Shown here piece after piece: positions 1-13,861 of a stretch of 64,000 nucleotides of DNA. The DNA lies in assembly GCA_013433145.1 (NCBI GenBank), contig CM024180.1, forward strand, positions 7,568,001 through 7,632,000, given 5' to 3'. The notes beneath the pieces are model-generated. The model worked only from the letters and a program-made list of their open reading frames with translations. It made no database searches and was not told the DNA's origin. The position numbers and the translations under genes were made by a program. Each line of letters begins with the position of its first letter. The stretch's first letter is position 1. Source of the DNA: Ascaris suum (lineage: Eukaryota; Nematoda; Chromadorea; Rhabditida; Ascarididae).

Positions 1-771
1 TTAAACATTTTGTTTTCGTCGTTCTATTGAGTTATATTACCCTTTCTTCATGGGTCAAAGGTCAAGACCAGAATTTTTTCAATGCCTTTCATGCGGTTGG
101 CCATGCAGGTCTATGGTTATGCAGTGTTCCCTCAGCTATTGCTGATTGAATTTTCCATATCAGCCCATAGTATCTACGATCGTTATTTATTCAACATTAG
201 GGGCGGAGGAGTAGAGGGAGTGAAACCTAAATGGGAGCATCAGGAGAGGAATAGAAAGTGGTAGCTGTTGGATTTTTTTGAGCGTAGACATGTAAGTTGA
301 AATCTTTAAGTTATATAGGGGGATTAAAGTATTGATAATGCGGCAGAAGTTGTTTGCATTTTTTTTTTCTTTGATGACATTTGAAATGCGTGAGTGCATT
401 TATCAGCGGAAAAGCTTCCCGATGAGATCGATAGGTGCTGAACATATTAGCTGAAGAACCTGTTCAGCAATGAAGTAAAACTCCTTGAAAGTCTATCATT
501 TCTTTTGTTTGCCGTTATCATCGACTTTCATCGGAATACATACCTCTTCCAATTCCGCATTGTTCCAGCGTTTTCCGTTTGCAGTAATTTGAACGACGAT
601 AATCCTGTTGTTTTTCTTTTCTTCTTTAAAAGCGCATTGCAGCACTAATTAAAGGTGGATATCTTGAGTAGGTGGGAGCTGAAATAAACAAGAAGGTAGC
701 GTGACGTTTCGTTTTGCGCTCAATTGTTATCATCATTGAAACAGTAGCGTGCAAATATTTCGATTCTTCAG
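1..771. other. Upstream region of pno-1
   Basis: No gene is supported here. It is AT-rich sequence with a poly-T stretch near 360. A 60-codon open frame at 82-264 has no splice context or recognisable motif. The pno-1 promoter probably lies here, but I see no defined element. The far left may belong to the end of another gene outside the window. Confidence 0.5.
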
Positions 772-785
772 GTGGGTATAACAAG
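760..785 (+). promoter_or_regulatory. Probable spliced-leader acceptor and 5' leader of pno-1
   Basis: A pyrimidine-rich TTCGATTCTTCAG ends at 771, and the pno-1 ATG follows at 786 after a 14-base leader. An acceptor this close to a start codon, with no obvious upstream exon, is the usual sign of SL trans-splicing in nematodes. Cis-splicing of an untranslated exon cannot be excluded. Confidence 0.55.
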
Positions 786-3700
786 ATGAACCCAACGGAA
801 CCACAGATGAATGATTTGCCGATCGAAATGGCCGACGACGATGATATGCCGGAATTAATTGAAACTGATCCGGGCAAGGCACTTCCTTCTCTCATCGAAC
901 AGAATTTGCCACCCAATAAAGAAGATCCCGTTGAATTCACTCAGGTTCTGTAATTTTAAAAAACATTTCAGAGCCATTTTCTTGTTTTTTTTTCTTTTCA
1001 AATAGGTAAATCTTTGTGTTCATAAAATTTTTTCACTAGTGGGATAAAGGTTGAATGAATTTTGTGTTAGTGAATGAAATTATTATCTGTAGATATGATA
1101 TGAGCTCGTAGCAATACACCACTGTTTAGGGATGGGATGCTTTAATCGACTGACTTGTGCAATGCTTTTACTCGCTTCTTTTTTTGCTTCTTAGATCATT
1201 ATCATCTGTTGTGCATAGGTGAGTACGAGGTTAAAATTAACTCCTCCGTGAAAATATTAACAATTAATTTGTATAAAGTAATTAGTAAGATAAGTTGAAA
1301 TGAATTTATTTTCGAGTGGTACTGATTGGTGATAAAGGTGTTTAATTTGAGGTAAAATAGTCATTGTTTAGTTTAGGTTTGATTAATTACAGATGAAGTA
1401 TCATTTGTATTATTGATTCAAACAGGTAATTATGGTGACATTTCTCTTCGATAGTATTTAGGCGGTATAGTGGAAACAAATATTTTGGCATTGCCGGGAA
1501 AAGGCAAATGAGTTCGTTGATTGTTGTTTTATGGGGAATATAGAGATTTAAATACCAATTTTTTCTTTCTGTCGATGTCGTTTTGTGAATCGATCGAAGA
1601 GTGGAAAGGAATTTGAATAAACTAAAGAACGAATAAGCCGGTGTCGCTAAAAGAGCCACTTGACAAAAGCGCCGTTTCATTGCGATATTTTTAGACGGCC
1701 AGGTATGAAATAATACCTAACGAGTAGTATATGTAATTTTATATAATTTTTATGCAAATTTTTCAACGAACAATTCAATAATTGTAGATTTTTATTTCAT
1801 GCAAGAAAATTTTTCATTCAATTCATTGAATAAAGTTGATCATTTTTTTTCGTTTTTAACAGTTTATTTCAAAACAGACGACGATGGCCGATTTTACGAA
1901 TGCTTCCTTTTGTTTGTTGCAGCGTTGCAATGGGGTTTGTTGCTTATTTGGGCCACACGCATCGTTACAAGCACTTCCCTATAATCGAAAAAAAAAGCAT
2001 CGGTGGCAGCAATGCTATGGATGACATTGGCGCCCGTATAGAAGAATGTTAAAGAGATGCGCCTTTTTTTTCTTCCACCTGATTTTATGTCTTTGTGCAC
2101 AAATGTGTATGTGTGTGTCTTTATTTGTATGTGTCTGCGCGTGTCTTTGTCTGTGTGTCTGTGTCTGTCTTTATTTGGCAACTATATAGACCCGTGAATT
2201 GATAGATATTTGGTTGCATTTGTTTTCAGTCGTATCGAGCAATCTCATTTATGTGAGAGTTGGTTGATATCAGTGACGCGAAACGATGTGAAGCGTTGCT
2301 CTTTTCTCTCTCTCTCTCTTTTTTTTTATTTTTTGATGGGAGATTTATTTGTGTTCGATGCACGCGGTTTGCTTTGATGTTAATGCCCGTTAAAGCCACA
2401 AAACGTCTATAGAATGAACGAATGGAGCATTCATAATGAACGCTAGATATGGATGGGTACGATGCACTTCATTTGAAACGTGGGAAATTCCACCTTATTA
2501 TTTGCGATATGGATTATGGCGAGATGGTTGATTAGTGACAGCTGGTTGTCACTAAAATGAAGAAACAACAAATGAATGCAATGTTGCAAATGTATTTTAT
2601 GAAAGCCTTAAAATAGCTGAAATGAAAAATAATTTATTTGCATTGAATATCATCCTTAGGAGTTTTAATGAAGAAATGTTTCAAAGAAATTTGCATATTC
2701 TTTTAGCGCGTCATTAAGGGATAAATCGTATGGGAGAATGCTTTTCCAAGTATTCTATGCTATCAAGGTGTACGATAGGAGTATGTATAGATTTTTTTTT
2801 GAGAGAGAGAGAGGAATAGGGAGCAAGGAATAAAGTCTAGTCGATGCGATCCCGTTTAAGTGATTTTAATTAAGTGAGGAAAACATATATTAGAGAAAAA
2901 AATAAGGTCAAAAGTATAAGATTGAATGAGATCAAGAGAGGTGAAATGTTGCGATCGGCAATGCTCAGCACAAATCGATCAACTCAACCACGGGAGGTGT
3001 TCAAATGTCAACGGTCGATGCACCTTGATTAATGGGCGTATTCTGTCAGTTGCGTTCATTGCAAGCTTTTCTAATTGTCAATCTTTTTGTGATGTGCAAT
3101 ATTGCAGTTTGACATTTTTGACGGCACTCGTAAAAGTTGCAACCTTACAAATTGCAAATTGCAAGTTGCAGAAAAGCATTTCAAAAATTAACTCTTCGAC
3201 GTCTTATTTATAACATTCGTATAGGGAATGTACAAGTGTGCGCGTAGAATTTTAGTTCGTTCTAGGGGAGGAGGGGGGGAGGGAATGATAAATTCATTAA
3301 TTTTAAGTAAGCTATATTATAAGGAGGCCAGAAGTGAAGGTGTTTTTAAGGCTGCAGTATGAGTTGGGTGGATGAAGATTCGATCAGATAGAAGATTTCT
3401 GGATTTTCTAGTCAACAGGGCCATATGTTGGAGAATTCCTCTTGTTCCTGCATCCTTTCATCATTTTTTCATCTCGTATGAATATTCGTATGGGAAGAAA
3501 TATTTTATCATTTGTAAAATTGATGAGGTAAGCCATTATGAGTGCTACAAACGTATAAGCAACGGCTTTTCGTTGAAATGGCTTGAAAATGATAGAATGG
3601 CGCAAGATTTTAATTCACTTTGGGGGAAGGGGAGAGGAGGGAGGGGAAGGATAGAGTTAGGTTTTGCACCTTTCTGGAAGGTATGACATTGATATGATGC

Positions 3701-6700
3701 GTATCGACGTATAGGAATGATAAGCTTCATTGGTGGTATCTCACTGAGAGTTGCTTTGAATAACGTGAGCACCTTCGTATATAACGGGTGTATGAGTTCT
3801 TATAATTTGACATTTTTGTGCTGCAATGTTTGGTTATTTAATTTTTTTTTTTTTTTTTTTTTTTTAGAGGAAAGAGAAGATTATAATAGAGAATTATACC
3901 GGAAAATAGAACGAATACGTAATTGTGGCAATTGCCGTAACGGATTTCATATACGAAACTTTTCACTGTCGAGCTAGTTGTCCGGATGGATTGCTTAAGT
4001 TTGAGCTATCAGGATTTAAGGGGAGATTATTTAACTCCAAGGTGCTTAATGTTCGATAGGTCGAATATATTCATGCTTTGCATTTTCATTTGATAACATA
4101 ATGAAACGACCTAAAATTGGCAATTTTCCCATTATCGCCTCACAAATTTCTGGGAAAAGTCGCCATCAACTTTTTAATACTGAACCTAAGAATTTGGGAA
4201 ATTTCGAGCGTTTTATTGAAAATGTGAGATTTAACGTCGTAAAGCAGATAAGTTCAACCAGTCGAACAATAAATCTCAAATCTTTAATTCGAAGTAGATA
4301 TCAAACTCTTGAGGTTAATTTGTAGATTTTCAAAGTCCGAAATTTTGGAGTGATAGTAATGATTGTATTTTATAAATTTTACTGGAATATTTCCCTTTAA
4401 TTTCAATTGTATGAGGTTAGCGAGCAGCATCTGATTGTGCACATTCGGCTGAGTCATAGACCTTAAAAAAAACTTGGAAGAGAGGGCGTAAAATGGTACG
4501 TATGGAGTGTTTTTTCAATGGCAATTGTTGCGTTGCGCGATGAGAACGGCACATAAAATATGTTGATGGTGGGGCGGGATGCGTTTGGAATGTGGCGTCG
4601 ACCTACCGCAGCGTGCGATTCGTCTTTTTTTGGTGCTTCATTCGTTGAACGACCTTTCAATGAGTGCCGAAAGAAGCATCCATTGTGTTGATGTGGTATG
4701 AGCAAAGCGACGCATTTTATTTAACATATGCTATGGATATGGAATTTTTGATACATGGTACGTAGACGTTTTACTGTGGTAATGAAAGGAATATTTGCGT
4801 TGTGGCGCAAGTGCCCATAGCGCAGCTATCTTATCATAATCAGTACGAATACATGCGAGGTAAATGTATCTAGTTTTGAGTGGTGCAGATGTTTTGACTT
4901 GCGGCTAGGGATGATAACATTTGCAAGCTTAGGGGCATAGTAATTGAGCATTGCAAACCAAGTTGGAAACTATCTTCTCAGTGTGCACTATTTCGAGATT
5001 TCTTTGTTCGATTTAGGTGGGAAGGCGGAAACGGAAATCAGACGACAAGAAGAATAACACAAAGGATGTTGAGATGGAAGAGGAGAGCGTTGAGCCGCTA
5101 AGCGAGAAGCGAGCACGTGGGACAAAGGCTGAAATACGTAAAATACCCGTACCACCACATCGATATAGTCCACTGAAGGATAATTGGGTGAAAATATTTA
5201 CACCAATAGTTAAGCAACTACATCTTCAAATAAGGTAAATAATTATTGCTTATTGGATACGCTTACATGTCCTGCACCTTTCCGTTTCGTTTGTAATGCA
5301 GAAGTGTTTTTTTTTTTAAATATGGTTTACCTTCATTCCTTCTCGTGATGGTTTAGCTCGGTTTTTTTGTTTTCGTCGATTAATTTCTGGCATTTTCTTT
5401 TTTTGCTGGCTCGTCGAATGGGTTTATTAAATAGTAGGCTTTTTCCATTGTTTTTCAAACGTCTGTGTCATTTCCCTGTTCCCCGCCGGCTGCTCCTCCC
5501 CTCTCCCCTCCATATCTCTTTTCTTCTTGAAATATGGTTAAAAAAAGAACTGAATGTGTATGGCGTTCTATTCGATGCATACTGTGGTGTATAATTGGGA
5601 CTTATAACTAGTTATTGAAAAAGTATATGTTGCTTCATTGTTTCATTTAGCGACTTTTAAGTTATTTTTATTAAGTGTTTTTACGCCTTTTTTCAAGTTC
5701 ATAATGCTTGAAAAAAGAATAAAAAGTGTTGGAGTTTTGCCCATTTTTTTCAAAAAAAAAAAAAATTGCAAGCATTCAAGTTTATTAAATGAAACGAGAA
5801 CTTTGCATAACACAACGATAACGTTAGTTATTTTGATTTGTAAACGTTTGGCATTAATTGAATCGATGGAGACGATCGGTCTATTAAATTTTACAACGAG
5901 TAAGCGATATGATTGTTTACTGAGCAGCATATTCCGCCTAAGTTGATTTTTACAATGGTGTTTTTTTCTTTGGTGGAAGATTTTGAATTGATAATTTATG
6001 ATGGAAAAGAAATATATGCAAAAATTATAGTCTCTTAAAGAGATAATTTGAGTCATTTATTGCTTATCAAATTTAATTCATTTTTCTTTTTTTTTTCTTT
6101 TTTTCTCTCTCCTTCTATATGCTGAAATATCTCAATCGTAAATTTTTCGTCTCTTTAATAATATTTTATTTTTGTTTCTAATTTTTATCTTTATTTCTCT
6201 CATCGTTATGACGATTTTTTTTGTTTTATTATTTCTCGTATATGTTATACTGTATGATATTATCAGTACAAATTTTAGGACGAAAAATGATTGTCACGTG
6301 GACAATGTCTGTTTGAATGTCTGAATGTCTGCAAAGAGTACCATTTCATTAAACATCAAGAATCTTTCTTTAAGCTTTTTTTTTCTTTAATTCCCGGAAA
6401 GGTGGGTGAAGAAACAGAGGTGGGAATGTTGGAGACGGAGAGAGGGCGCGAATATTTTTGTGCAATTTGCAAACGAGTAGTTTTTTTTCGCTTGGAAATT
6501 TTTCGAAGATATCGGTGTCAAGAATGAATGTTCCTACTTCAAGTAGTAGGTTATTTCAGTGATTGTGGAATGATAGTTTCGAGTAAAATTAGGATCAATT
6601 TGCCGAATATTCAATTAAAAATCCATGATTGTGGCATTGTGCCAACTTTCAGGTTCAATTTGAAATCGAGAAATGTTGAGATACGAAATTCGCCCGATTC

Positions 6701-9551
6701 GGATGATTTAACAAATTTGCAAAAGGTATAGTTGTCGATTTTATTCGGCTAAAATCTCTTTAATTTTAAGCCTCTCGTGAGGCATTATAATTTCAAACGT
6801 AAGCGATATGCACGCACCTTGCCGCATTACCTGATTGAGGGCTCTTGCTGTTGTTCTTTTTTTTTGAATGAAATATTATGAGCCATAATCTTTTTTTTTA
6901 AAATATCTCTCTCGTTGTGCGTTTAGTTCATGACGAAGCTATAAAATAACATCTTTTCAGTGGGATGATTTACTGCTTTCCGACATCGTTCAGTCTGGAA
7001 AAATTTTTTTAATGTAATTTAATTTTCTAGTAGCTATAATTTTCGAGCGGAAACTCTATAAAAGGTGAAATTTTTTTTTTTTTGATATTATTATGTATTT
7101 TTTTAATTGCTGAAATTTCCATCTTTATGCTCTTTTTTTTTGAGGAAATTTTTTTGCATTTATAAGAGCGAATGTTTTATAAGCAATATTTGATTTGCAA
7201 TAGGTATGTGAATATCATTAGATGTTTGCCGTATTCGTAGGAAAGAAGTTAGTTAGATGATTTGTTAGAGGTATTTCCTGTGGATAGTTTTTTATTTCTC
7301 TCGTATCAGTTGATGTAAATATTGTAATAGTTGAAAAATGGCGCAAATGGCCGTGTTGCAAGTGCACTTTTTCAAAAAAAGAAGCGTTTATGATATGAAT
7401 ATTTAAATTTTTTTTCTTGAATATTTGAGTTTAAAAAAATTTTTTTTTAAATTTCAGGCGGCAGATTTTGTGCGCGCATTTGTGCTTGGTTTTGATGTTG
7501 ATGATGCAATGGCATTAATTCGTCTTGATCATTTATTCTTGGAAAGTTTCGAAATAAATGACGTTAAACCATTGAAAGGGGATCATCTCTCGCGCGCTAT
7601 TGGACGAATTGCTGGCAAAGATGGTCGAACTAAATTCACAATTGAAAATATTACTAAGGTTATTATTATTATTTGTTTTAATTTATGTTTTGCATATGCA
7701 AATTTCGTTGGTTTTTTTTTCGAATGGAATTTTTGAGATTGGACGGCATAAATCATTAGTAAGATTGGCGGTTTTATTTTATTTTTTTAATTTATTTTTA
7801 AAAAATTTTTTAAAAACCTTATTGATTTATTAATAATTTCTCCAACGACATAATTTATTAAATCAATGCTTATTTTTCAATATTTATTTTTTATTCTCAT
7901 ATTGCATATATTTTTCAATTCTGATATGAATACTATTTAGCGTTATTCGCTGTTTATTCAAAATAATCGTTATTACAGTGGAAATAAAGAGTTGAATGTG
8001 TTCTTGCTTTACCGCAAGTATTGCGTCATTTGCTGGTTGTTTTGAGTAGTAAAGGAAGGATAAAGACGAGAGAGAGGAAGTTCTCGGTGGAATCACTGAA
8101 GTCGCGATTAAATTCGATATTTGTTTTGTTTTTTTTTTTTCTTGTGCGCTCTCCTGTAAATCGTTTTAGTAAGGAGATAGTCTGTGAAGTTTGATAAGAT
8201 GATCTAGACTGTGAGTTCTCGGGGTTTTTTTTTTCTTGTTAATTTTCCTTTCCGAGGGGATTTTGGTTTGCTGTTGGGAATTTTGGTTCTTTCTTTATTC
8301 ACAGTGGGTGGAAGAGGGTCTCCAACAAATAATTTTTTGTGGGAAAGGGGGTTGTGGAAGGAAGAGAGAGAGGGGAGAGAGAAGGTGATATTATTTAGGT
8401 GCAAGTGGCCTTCTGTTACATCGTTATTTCTGCGTTCTTTCGGCTCACTATTCTTTATTTCCGCTTCATTGGGAAGAAAAATTGAAAATTGCAGACGCGG
8501 ATTGTGCTCGCTGATAGCAAAATCCATTTGTTGGGTGCTTATCAAAATATCAAAATTGCAAGGAACGCAATATCATCACTTATTATGGGTTAGTGGAGTG
8601 ATTTATTGCCTCTCTTTGGCCTCAATTTATGGCCTCTTATTTCTCTTTTTTTTTCATTGTTCATTTGTATCAAATCGCTATTTGAATATGCAAATATTGG
8701 CTAGAAGGTCATTGCAAGACATTAAGATTGCTTGTAGAAAAAATAAAAATAAAAATGAAAAATAATTTAGAAAATAATTGGGGAAAATAAGCGATTTTTC
8801 GCGCACTTTGCGTCAACGATATGATTTTTTTTACGACCAATAAAGAAGTGGTACATAAAAGTTTGACGTAGTGCGTAGATATTTGCGCAGAAATTCATCC
8901 GGAATTAGAAGTGGGGTATCCAATTCTGGGTCCTCTATTCATTTTCCGTCCCCCTTCCCCCTCCCTCCATCCAGCTAATATCACACATGAAAAGGGGAGA
9001 AGAAGAGTTGCGTTGGACAGTCTTTTTGAGTTGGAAATAGATCAACGGTGAGTATGCTGTTTTGAACGTAATTGTTTCGCTCATTGCTAAGAACTGTTGC
9101 TTTAGGTAAAGAGCATTTCCCCTAGTTTGGATGGGCGTTGTTTTGGTTTGGTTTGGATAAAATGTCGTCTTCTCTTGCAGCAGTCCGATAATTGTTTCGG
9201 TGTTTTAACCATAAAATAGCAGCCCTTTCTGTATAGCATTTTGAGTGCCATACAATATGTTGGACATCGACGTTGTTTTACTTATGCTTTCATACAGGCG
9301 TTGTTTTACTTATGCTTTCATACAGGCGTCGTTTTACTTATGCTTTCATACAGGCGTTGTTTTACTTATGCTTTCATACAGGCGTTGTTTTACTTATGCT
9401 TTCATACAGGCGTTGTTTTACTTATGCTTTCAGACTCGTTGTGGTGATGCTTTCATATCATTGCAGCTGTTATTTGTTTGCAGGAAGTCCACCGTCGAAG
9501 GTTTATGGAAATTTGCGTAATTTGGCAAGCCGTGCTAGTGAACGTTTGTGA
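786..9551 (+). CDS. pno-1: RNA-binding protein PNO1 (partner of NOB1 / Dim2), six exons
   Basis: KH-like RNA-binding protein of the small ribosomal subunit processome. It binds the 3' end of 18S pre-rRNA and works with the nuclease NOB1 in 40S maturation (family knowledge). Coding exons are 786-944, 5017-5234, 6653-6725, 7458-7658, 8495-8588 and 9484-9551, all with GT-AG introns and agreeing phases, giving 270 residues (human PNO1 is about 252). Residues 1-53 are acidic and end EFTQ, and exon 2 continues [10 protein letters not shown]. Family hallmarks are [35 protein letters not shown] across exons 2/3, [40 protein letters not shown] in exon 5, and [20 protein letters not shown] before the TGA. 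The KH-like part is about residues 175-250. Intron 1 is about 4.1 kb; intron 5 (895 bp) holds a 28-bp minisatellite. Nothing looks broken. Not certain: the exact 5' end, and whether minisatellite acceptors are ever used. Confidence 0.96.
945..5016 (+). other. First intron of pno-1
   Basis: This 4.07-kb intron runs from donor CAG/GTTCTG to acceptor GATTTAG/GTG. It holds a GT/TC-rich low-complexity stretch (about 2098-2172) and T runs near 3842-3864. Several open frames of 60-105 codons occur (for example 3372-3686), but none has a recognisable motif. No nested gene is supported. Confidence 0.7.
9270..9437 (+). repeat. 28-bp tandem minisatellite in pno-1 intron 5
   Basis: Nearly identical 28-bp units start at 9270, 9298, 9326, 9354, 9382 and 9410, the last one incomplete. 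The unit core reads TTTTACTTATGCTTTCATACAG, written here as TTTTACTTATG then CTTTCATACAG. Each unit ends in an acceptor-like CATACAG/GC, and all three forward frames are free of stops. The array lies 46-214 bases before the true acceptor of the last pno-1 exon. Confidence 0.93.
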
Positions 9552-12500
9552 ACGAATGGATCATCACTTTGTTTTTTTGTTGTTTGTTTTTAAGAGCTGC
9601 AAAAAAGACTTTTGTGAACTCTTTGATATAAAATATGCAAATGTGAAGCTTTGAAGTTTTCCTACAGAAACCCGATTGGATTATCTGATAATATTATATC
9701 GGGAAAATAGTATCGTTATGAGAGTGATGCATAATAGGTATCCGCTACGAGAGGATCGTCAATGAGAGGATTTTCTTAAACAAGGACACTTCCCTTGTGT
9801 GACTTTCCAGATAATTAGTGGAGTCAAGACAAATGAGGATTAGAAAGTAGAAAGGATGATGAAGCTTCCACTCATTTATAGGCTTGTAGCTATTGAAATC
9901 ATGTATTTACCAGAATGATAGGTTCCACATGATGATGGTGTCGTTAAGAAATGTCTGATGTATTGTGTTTATTAAATTATTGCCTTCCATCTAAGATATT
10001 TTATTCTTACATGAAGTTTTTTCCACTCGTTTTTTTTTTTTTTAATTATATAAGATCTAGATGACTGTTTTATTTTTCAGCTATCGTTTATTTTGAATTA
10101 TTATTATTTTTTCATTCGATTTGCAAAGAAATGAGAATGAAGAAAAAATTTTTTTATTGGCATTTAATGCTTGAGAAATCGACCCTAATAATATGATAAG
10201 AAGAAATTCATATCGTAGCTTGGCTACATTTAGATTTTTTTTCAATTATGAAATAATACAACGAAAAGTGAAGAAAAGTGAATAAACTACCAAATAGTAT
10301 AGCAAAAATTTCTTTTGTTACCCGAGATAACAAAGGTTGGGTCATCGGCGAGATCGGCTTCACTTTATTCCTGCTATCCCTCCCCTTCCGTCCCTTCCAC
10401 TTCTCTTCCGACTCTCACTTTCATCTACTTCCGTCTCCTGGTTGTTTTTTTTAAAACAAATATGCTATACTCTCAAGGCAGTTAAACGATATACACTAAA
10501 AATAAACAACTTATTGCAAATAGACATTAAAAACATTGCAAGTTGCACTTCTTGCAATAAAATCCCTGATAAATGCATCAATAATTTTAGCGTTATTTCT
10601 AACGTTAATTTTCCTTGTTGTTGTTTTCTTTTTTACTTTAGATTCAGAATTAAGTGGATTTTTAAACAATGGAAAATGAATAAAATCTTTTAAAAAATGA
10701 GAAGAAAATTACCGGAATTGATGTGGAAAATTCAGAAAAAAAAAATTCAATTTATTTTAATATTCAACCATTCTACAAATTTCGAATTCTCTAGTTTCTG
10801 CTTTATAAGGAATAAATAAATAAAACTTCAATTTCGTTGACTTAATAAAAAAAATGACCTTTCAAAAATGAGCACTATAAGTATGGAAAAGGGTCAAATA
10901 TTAGACGGTTGAAAAGTTTCATTTACAAGTCTGAAAATGAGGGAGTATTTTCGATTCTTACATTCATGAAGTGGCTATTTACCTGATGACAGATAAGAAA
11001 GAGATTAAACAATCAATGAATGCGATTCAAAACAACGATCTATAATTATGGTGTTGAGAGGAACGGTAAACTGGTTGTATAAGGAAAGATAGGCGTAAAA
11101 TGAAAGCTGTATGGAGTGATAATTGGATGATAATTAGCAAGTTGCATAAGGTGTACATCAAACGCTTCCATTGATGGTATCAACCTGTAAGTTTTTACTC
11201 GATTAAATTATTGCATAATAATGCTAATTTGCATGATTTTGATGGTTCGTTTTTTTTTTTTCAAAAAGTGTTCTAAATTAAATTCTCGATTTATAAGTTG
11301 AGTTTATTTTATAGAGGATTAAACTATATTAGGTCTATGAAAATAGTCTGCGCTTGAGAGTTTTATTACTGGAGAGAGAGAGGAAGAAAGGGAAGGAGGA
11401 GAGCGAACGGCTATAAATGTCCAAATAAAAAAGAGGCAACTATTTTAGTCGTTATATAATGATCTCTCATTGATTGAAAATCCTCAAAAAAAAAACCTCC
11501 AAAACGGTATATTACTACTAGCAAATAAACTTGCCCAACGTAGTTAACTGTTATGAAATTGTAATGCATGTTTTAATTAACCTTAAACGTCTCATATATA
11601 AAACAATTCTTATATAAGTATATAATTCTAATTTAAAATTTTTTGTTATTTTAATAAAACTCATTGAGAATGCCAATCGCTTCAGGATAAGTTGGGCACT
11701 AATAAATTTGCATATAATAGATTGGAAAATATATAATAAAATCATGGCAACACTTATAAACAATCAACTCAATCTCTTTTGTTGTGAAGATGTGACGTGA
11801 CGTAAAAGATATGAAAGGATTTCTGAATCTCATAGAAATTCAATAGATTCCAAAAAAGCGTAAAATCTACATCAATATTTTTCTTCGAAAGTGAGAGACT
11901 AGCGAAGGTCATCGAGTTCCCGTTCCGATCTATGCGGGTACGGGATCGTGGGCGAATGGCAGAAGGGGACTAAGGGGTACGGCGGCAACATTCCCTTTAA
12001 TCCTCTCTATCACCCACAGCGAAGCTTTCCCAAAGGTTGGCCAAACATTAATAAGACAGGTGTTCAGGTAATCGGCGCTAGCCGAGTAAGTTCGTGGGAC
12101 CCCTTCATAGTGATCGTATTCTCCTATTAAGCGCAGAAATGGTATTTTCATTGATATTAAATGAAATTTTTAATAAAACATAGATTTTTATTTGTTATAT
12201 TTGTATGGACGAATATGGTAAGTTTTCCTTTCGAAATTCCTTTAGAAACTTATCGCGTAGGTTTTCGATTTTATCACTACTCTTATTTTCATCACCCTTT
12301 AATTTCTCAACGTTTCAAAGATAAACGTTTAATCCAGTAAACTAAACCTCACAATGGTAAAATTGTAAATATTAAACAAATTTTTTGGATGAAGAAACCA
12401 TCAATAACTTATTGAAGTACTTGCTAGTTGTATGCTTTCTCAGTATCACGCTTCATTCATCGAGAAATACATATTTATCTGCTTAAGCGCATTACCGGTA

Positions 12501-13861
12501 TAGTAACTGAATTATAAAACACCTTATTCTTATGCAAATTTCTCAAACTTTGTACTTACAACGCTGAAGGTGATAATATGGTGGATGGTTGTAGAAGAAG
12601 TGGCGCAAATGGCGTATTGCAATCAGGTTTCATTGTGACAGGCATAATTGGTGGTACTCTTAACGGTTCCGTAATCGCTTTCCGTTCAGATTGTATAAAA
12701 TCGCCTTCTAAAATGCACTTTCACAACTTATTTTATGCAAAGTAATTCAAAAAAAAAAAAAACTCAGCATTTACCAACCAGGTAATAAAATAATCAGAAA
12801 AAAAAGCGTCGATAATTGATTATATTAGCAAATTTCACTTTCAATTGCGGGAATTATGACACTAAACGAAAATAATTTCATTTTCAACGAAATCGATTTG
12901 AACTTATTATAAGGAATTAAAAATTCTATTAATAAAAAGAAAAACAGCTCAGAAATCTCATTTCGTGAAATTTTCAAGTATCACTTTCAAGTAGAGAAAA
13001 AAAAATAATGATCGGCTATCACAATTGAATTGCTTGGAATTAAATTGAATTGAATAGTTTATTATATTTAGCCGATTGAGTTTTCGCCTTTATTCTCACT
13101 TTTATTGATTGAAAGAAATTCCGATATTATAAGATTTTCACTTGAGAACAATAGCCTAAAAGGTTGAATTAACAAATGATTTCAATTATAGCGTTAATTT
13201 TTGCATTTAAAATATAAACTATACAATAAATTTGAAAAATTATCGTTTATTATTTTATTAATATTTTTGAATTTATTATTTTATTGTTATTATTTTAGAG
13301 ATTTAAAAAAAAATTTTTTTTTAAATATTTAGAAATAATTTCGACAAACTTTTTGATTAAATCCAATAGAGATAGAGAGATAATTAACTATATCACCATG
13401 TTGATTTTTTTCATTCATAATTAAATTCTTCTCTCTCTTTTTTTTTTTCATTGAAAATCATTCGATCATCGTTGGAATGGTTTTCATTTATCGTAGAAAT
13501 TTTATTCATTTGCAAGAGGGGACTTAAAATTAATCGTAGAAAAAGGTCTTTTTTTTTTAAAGAAAGAATTACTTCGTTTTTTTTAAAGCATTATTGAAAT
13601 GAACTTTTTTTTTTCTTCTTTAAATTTAGAAAATTTGATAAATTAATAATAATAAAAAAATGAAAAAAGAACTTAGAAATAAATTCAAAGATTAGGAAAT
13701 TGAAATGAAAAAAAAATTTATAGAGTTAATCGTATCCATTACAGTATTTCAGGAAAATGAATATATACCGTATCATTACAATAAACAAGAAGAAGAATAT
13801 ATAACGTATTATTATAAAAAACTGAAAAATATGCGAAATGAAGATCGCAAAAAAAAGAAAA
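9552..13861. other. Intergenic region between pno-1 and mab-3 (convergent 3' ends)
   Basis: About 4.3 kb between two convergent genes. It is mostly AT-rich, with homopolymer runs near 10029, 12751 and 13300-13700. A possible AATAAA for pno-1 is near 10280. The one compositionally different piece is the GC-richer 11885-12151, listed separately. I see no confident gene. Confidence 0.6.
11930..12151 (-). CDS. Candidate 73-residue ORF in a GC-rich island (unrecognised)
   Basis: An ATG-started frame on the minus strand within a short island much richer in G+C than its surroundings. The product starts MKIPFLRLIGEYDHYEGVPR and ends AHDPVPA. The plus strand is also open over most of it (11948-12130), so coding strand and reality are unproven. 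It lies 1.7 kb beyond the mab-3 stop on the same strand, so it could be a separate short gene, a mobile-element fragment or chance. I do not recognise it. Confidence 0.22.
   Translation of the reverse strand: MKIPFLRLIGEYDHYEGVPRTYSASADYLNTCLINVWPTFGKASLWVIERIKGNVAAVPLSPLLPFAHDPVPA

Noticed and set aside
3372..3686. ATG-started 105-codon frame in pno-1 intron 1
   Set aside because: No motif, no splice context, composition like the surrounding intron.
5643..6056. 138-codon minus-strand frame in pno-1 intron 2
   Set aside because: Lys/Asn/Phe-rich from A/T runs, including a Phe run, with no domain; likely chance in AT-rich DNA.
8211..8765. 184-codon plus-strand open frame
   Set aside because: It lies in a pno-1 intron and overlaps exon 5 (8495-8588) in a different frame; exon 5 in the pno-1 frame matches the family.
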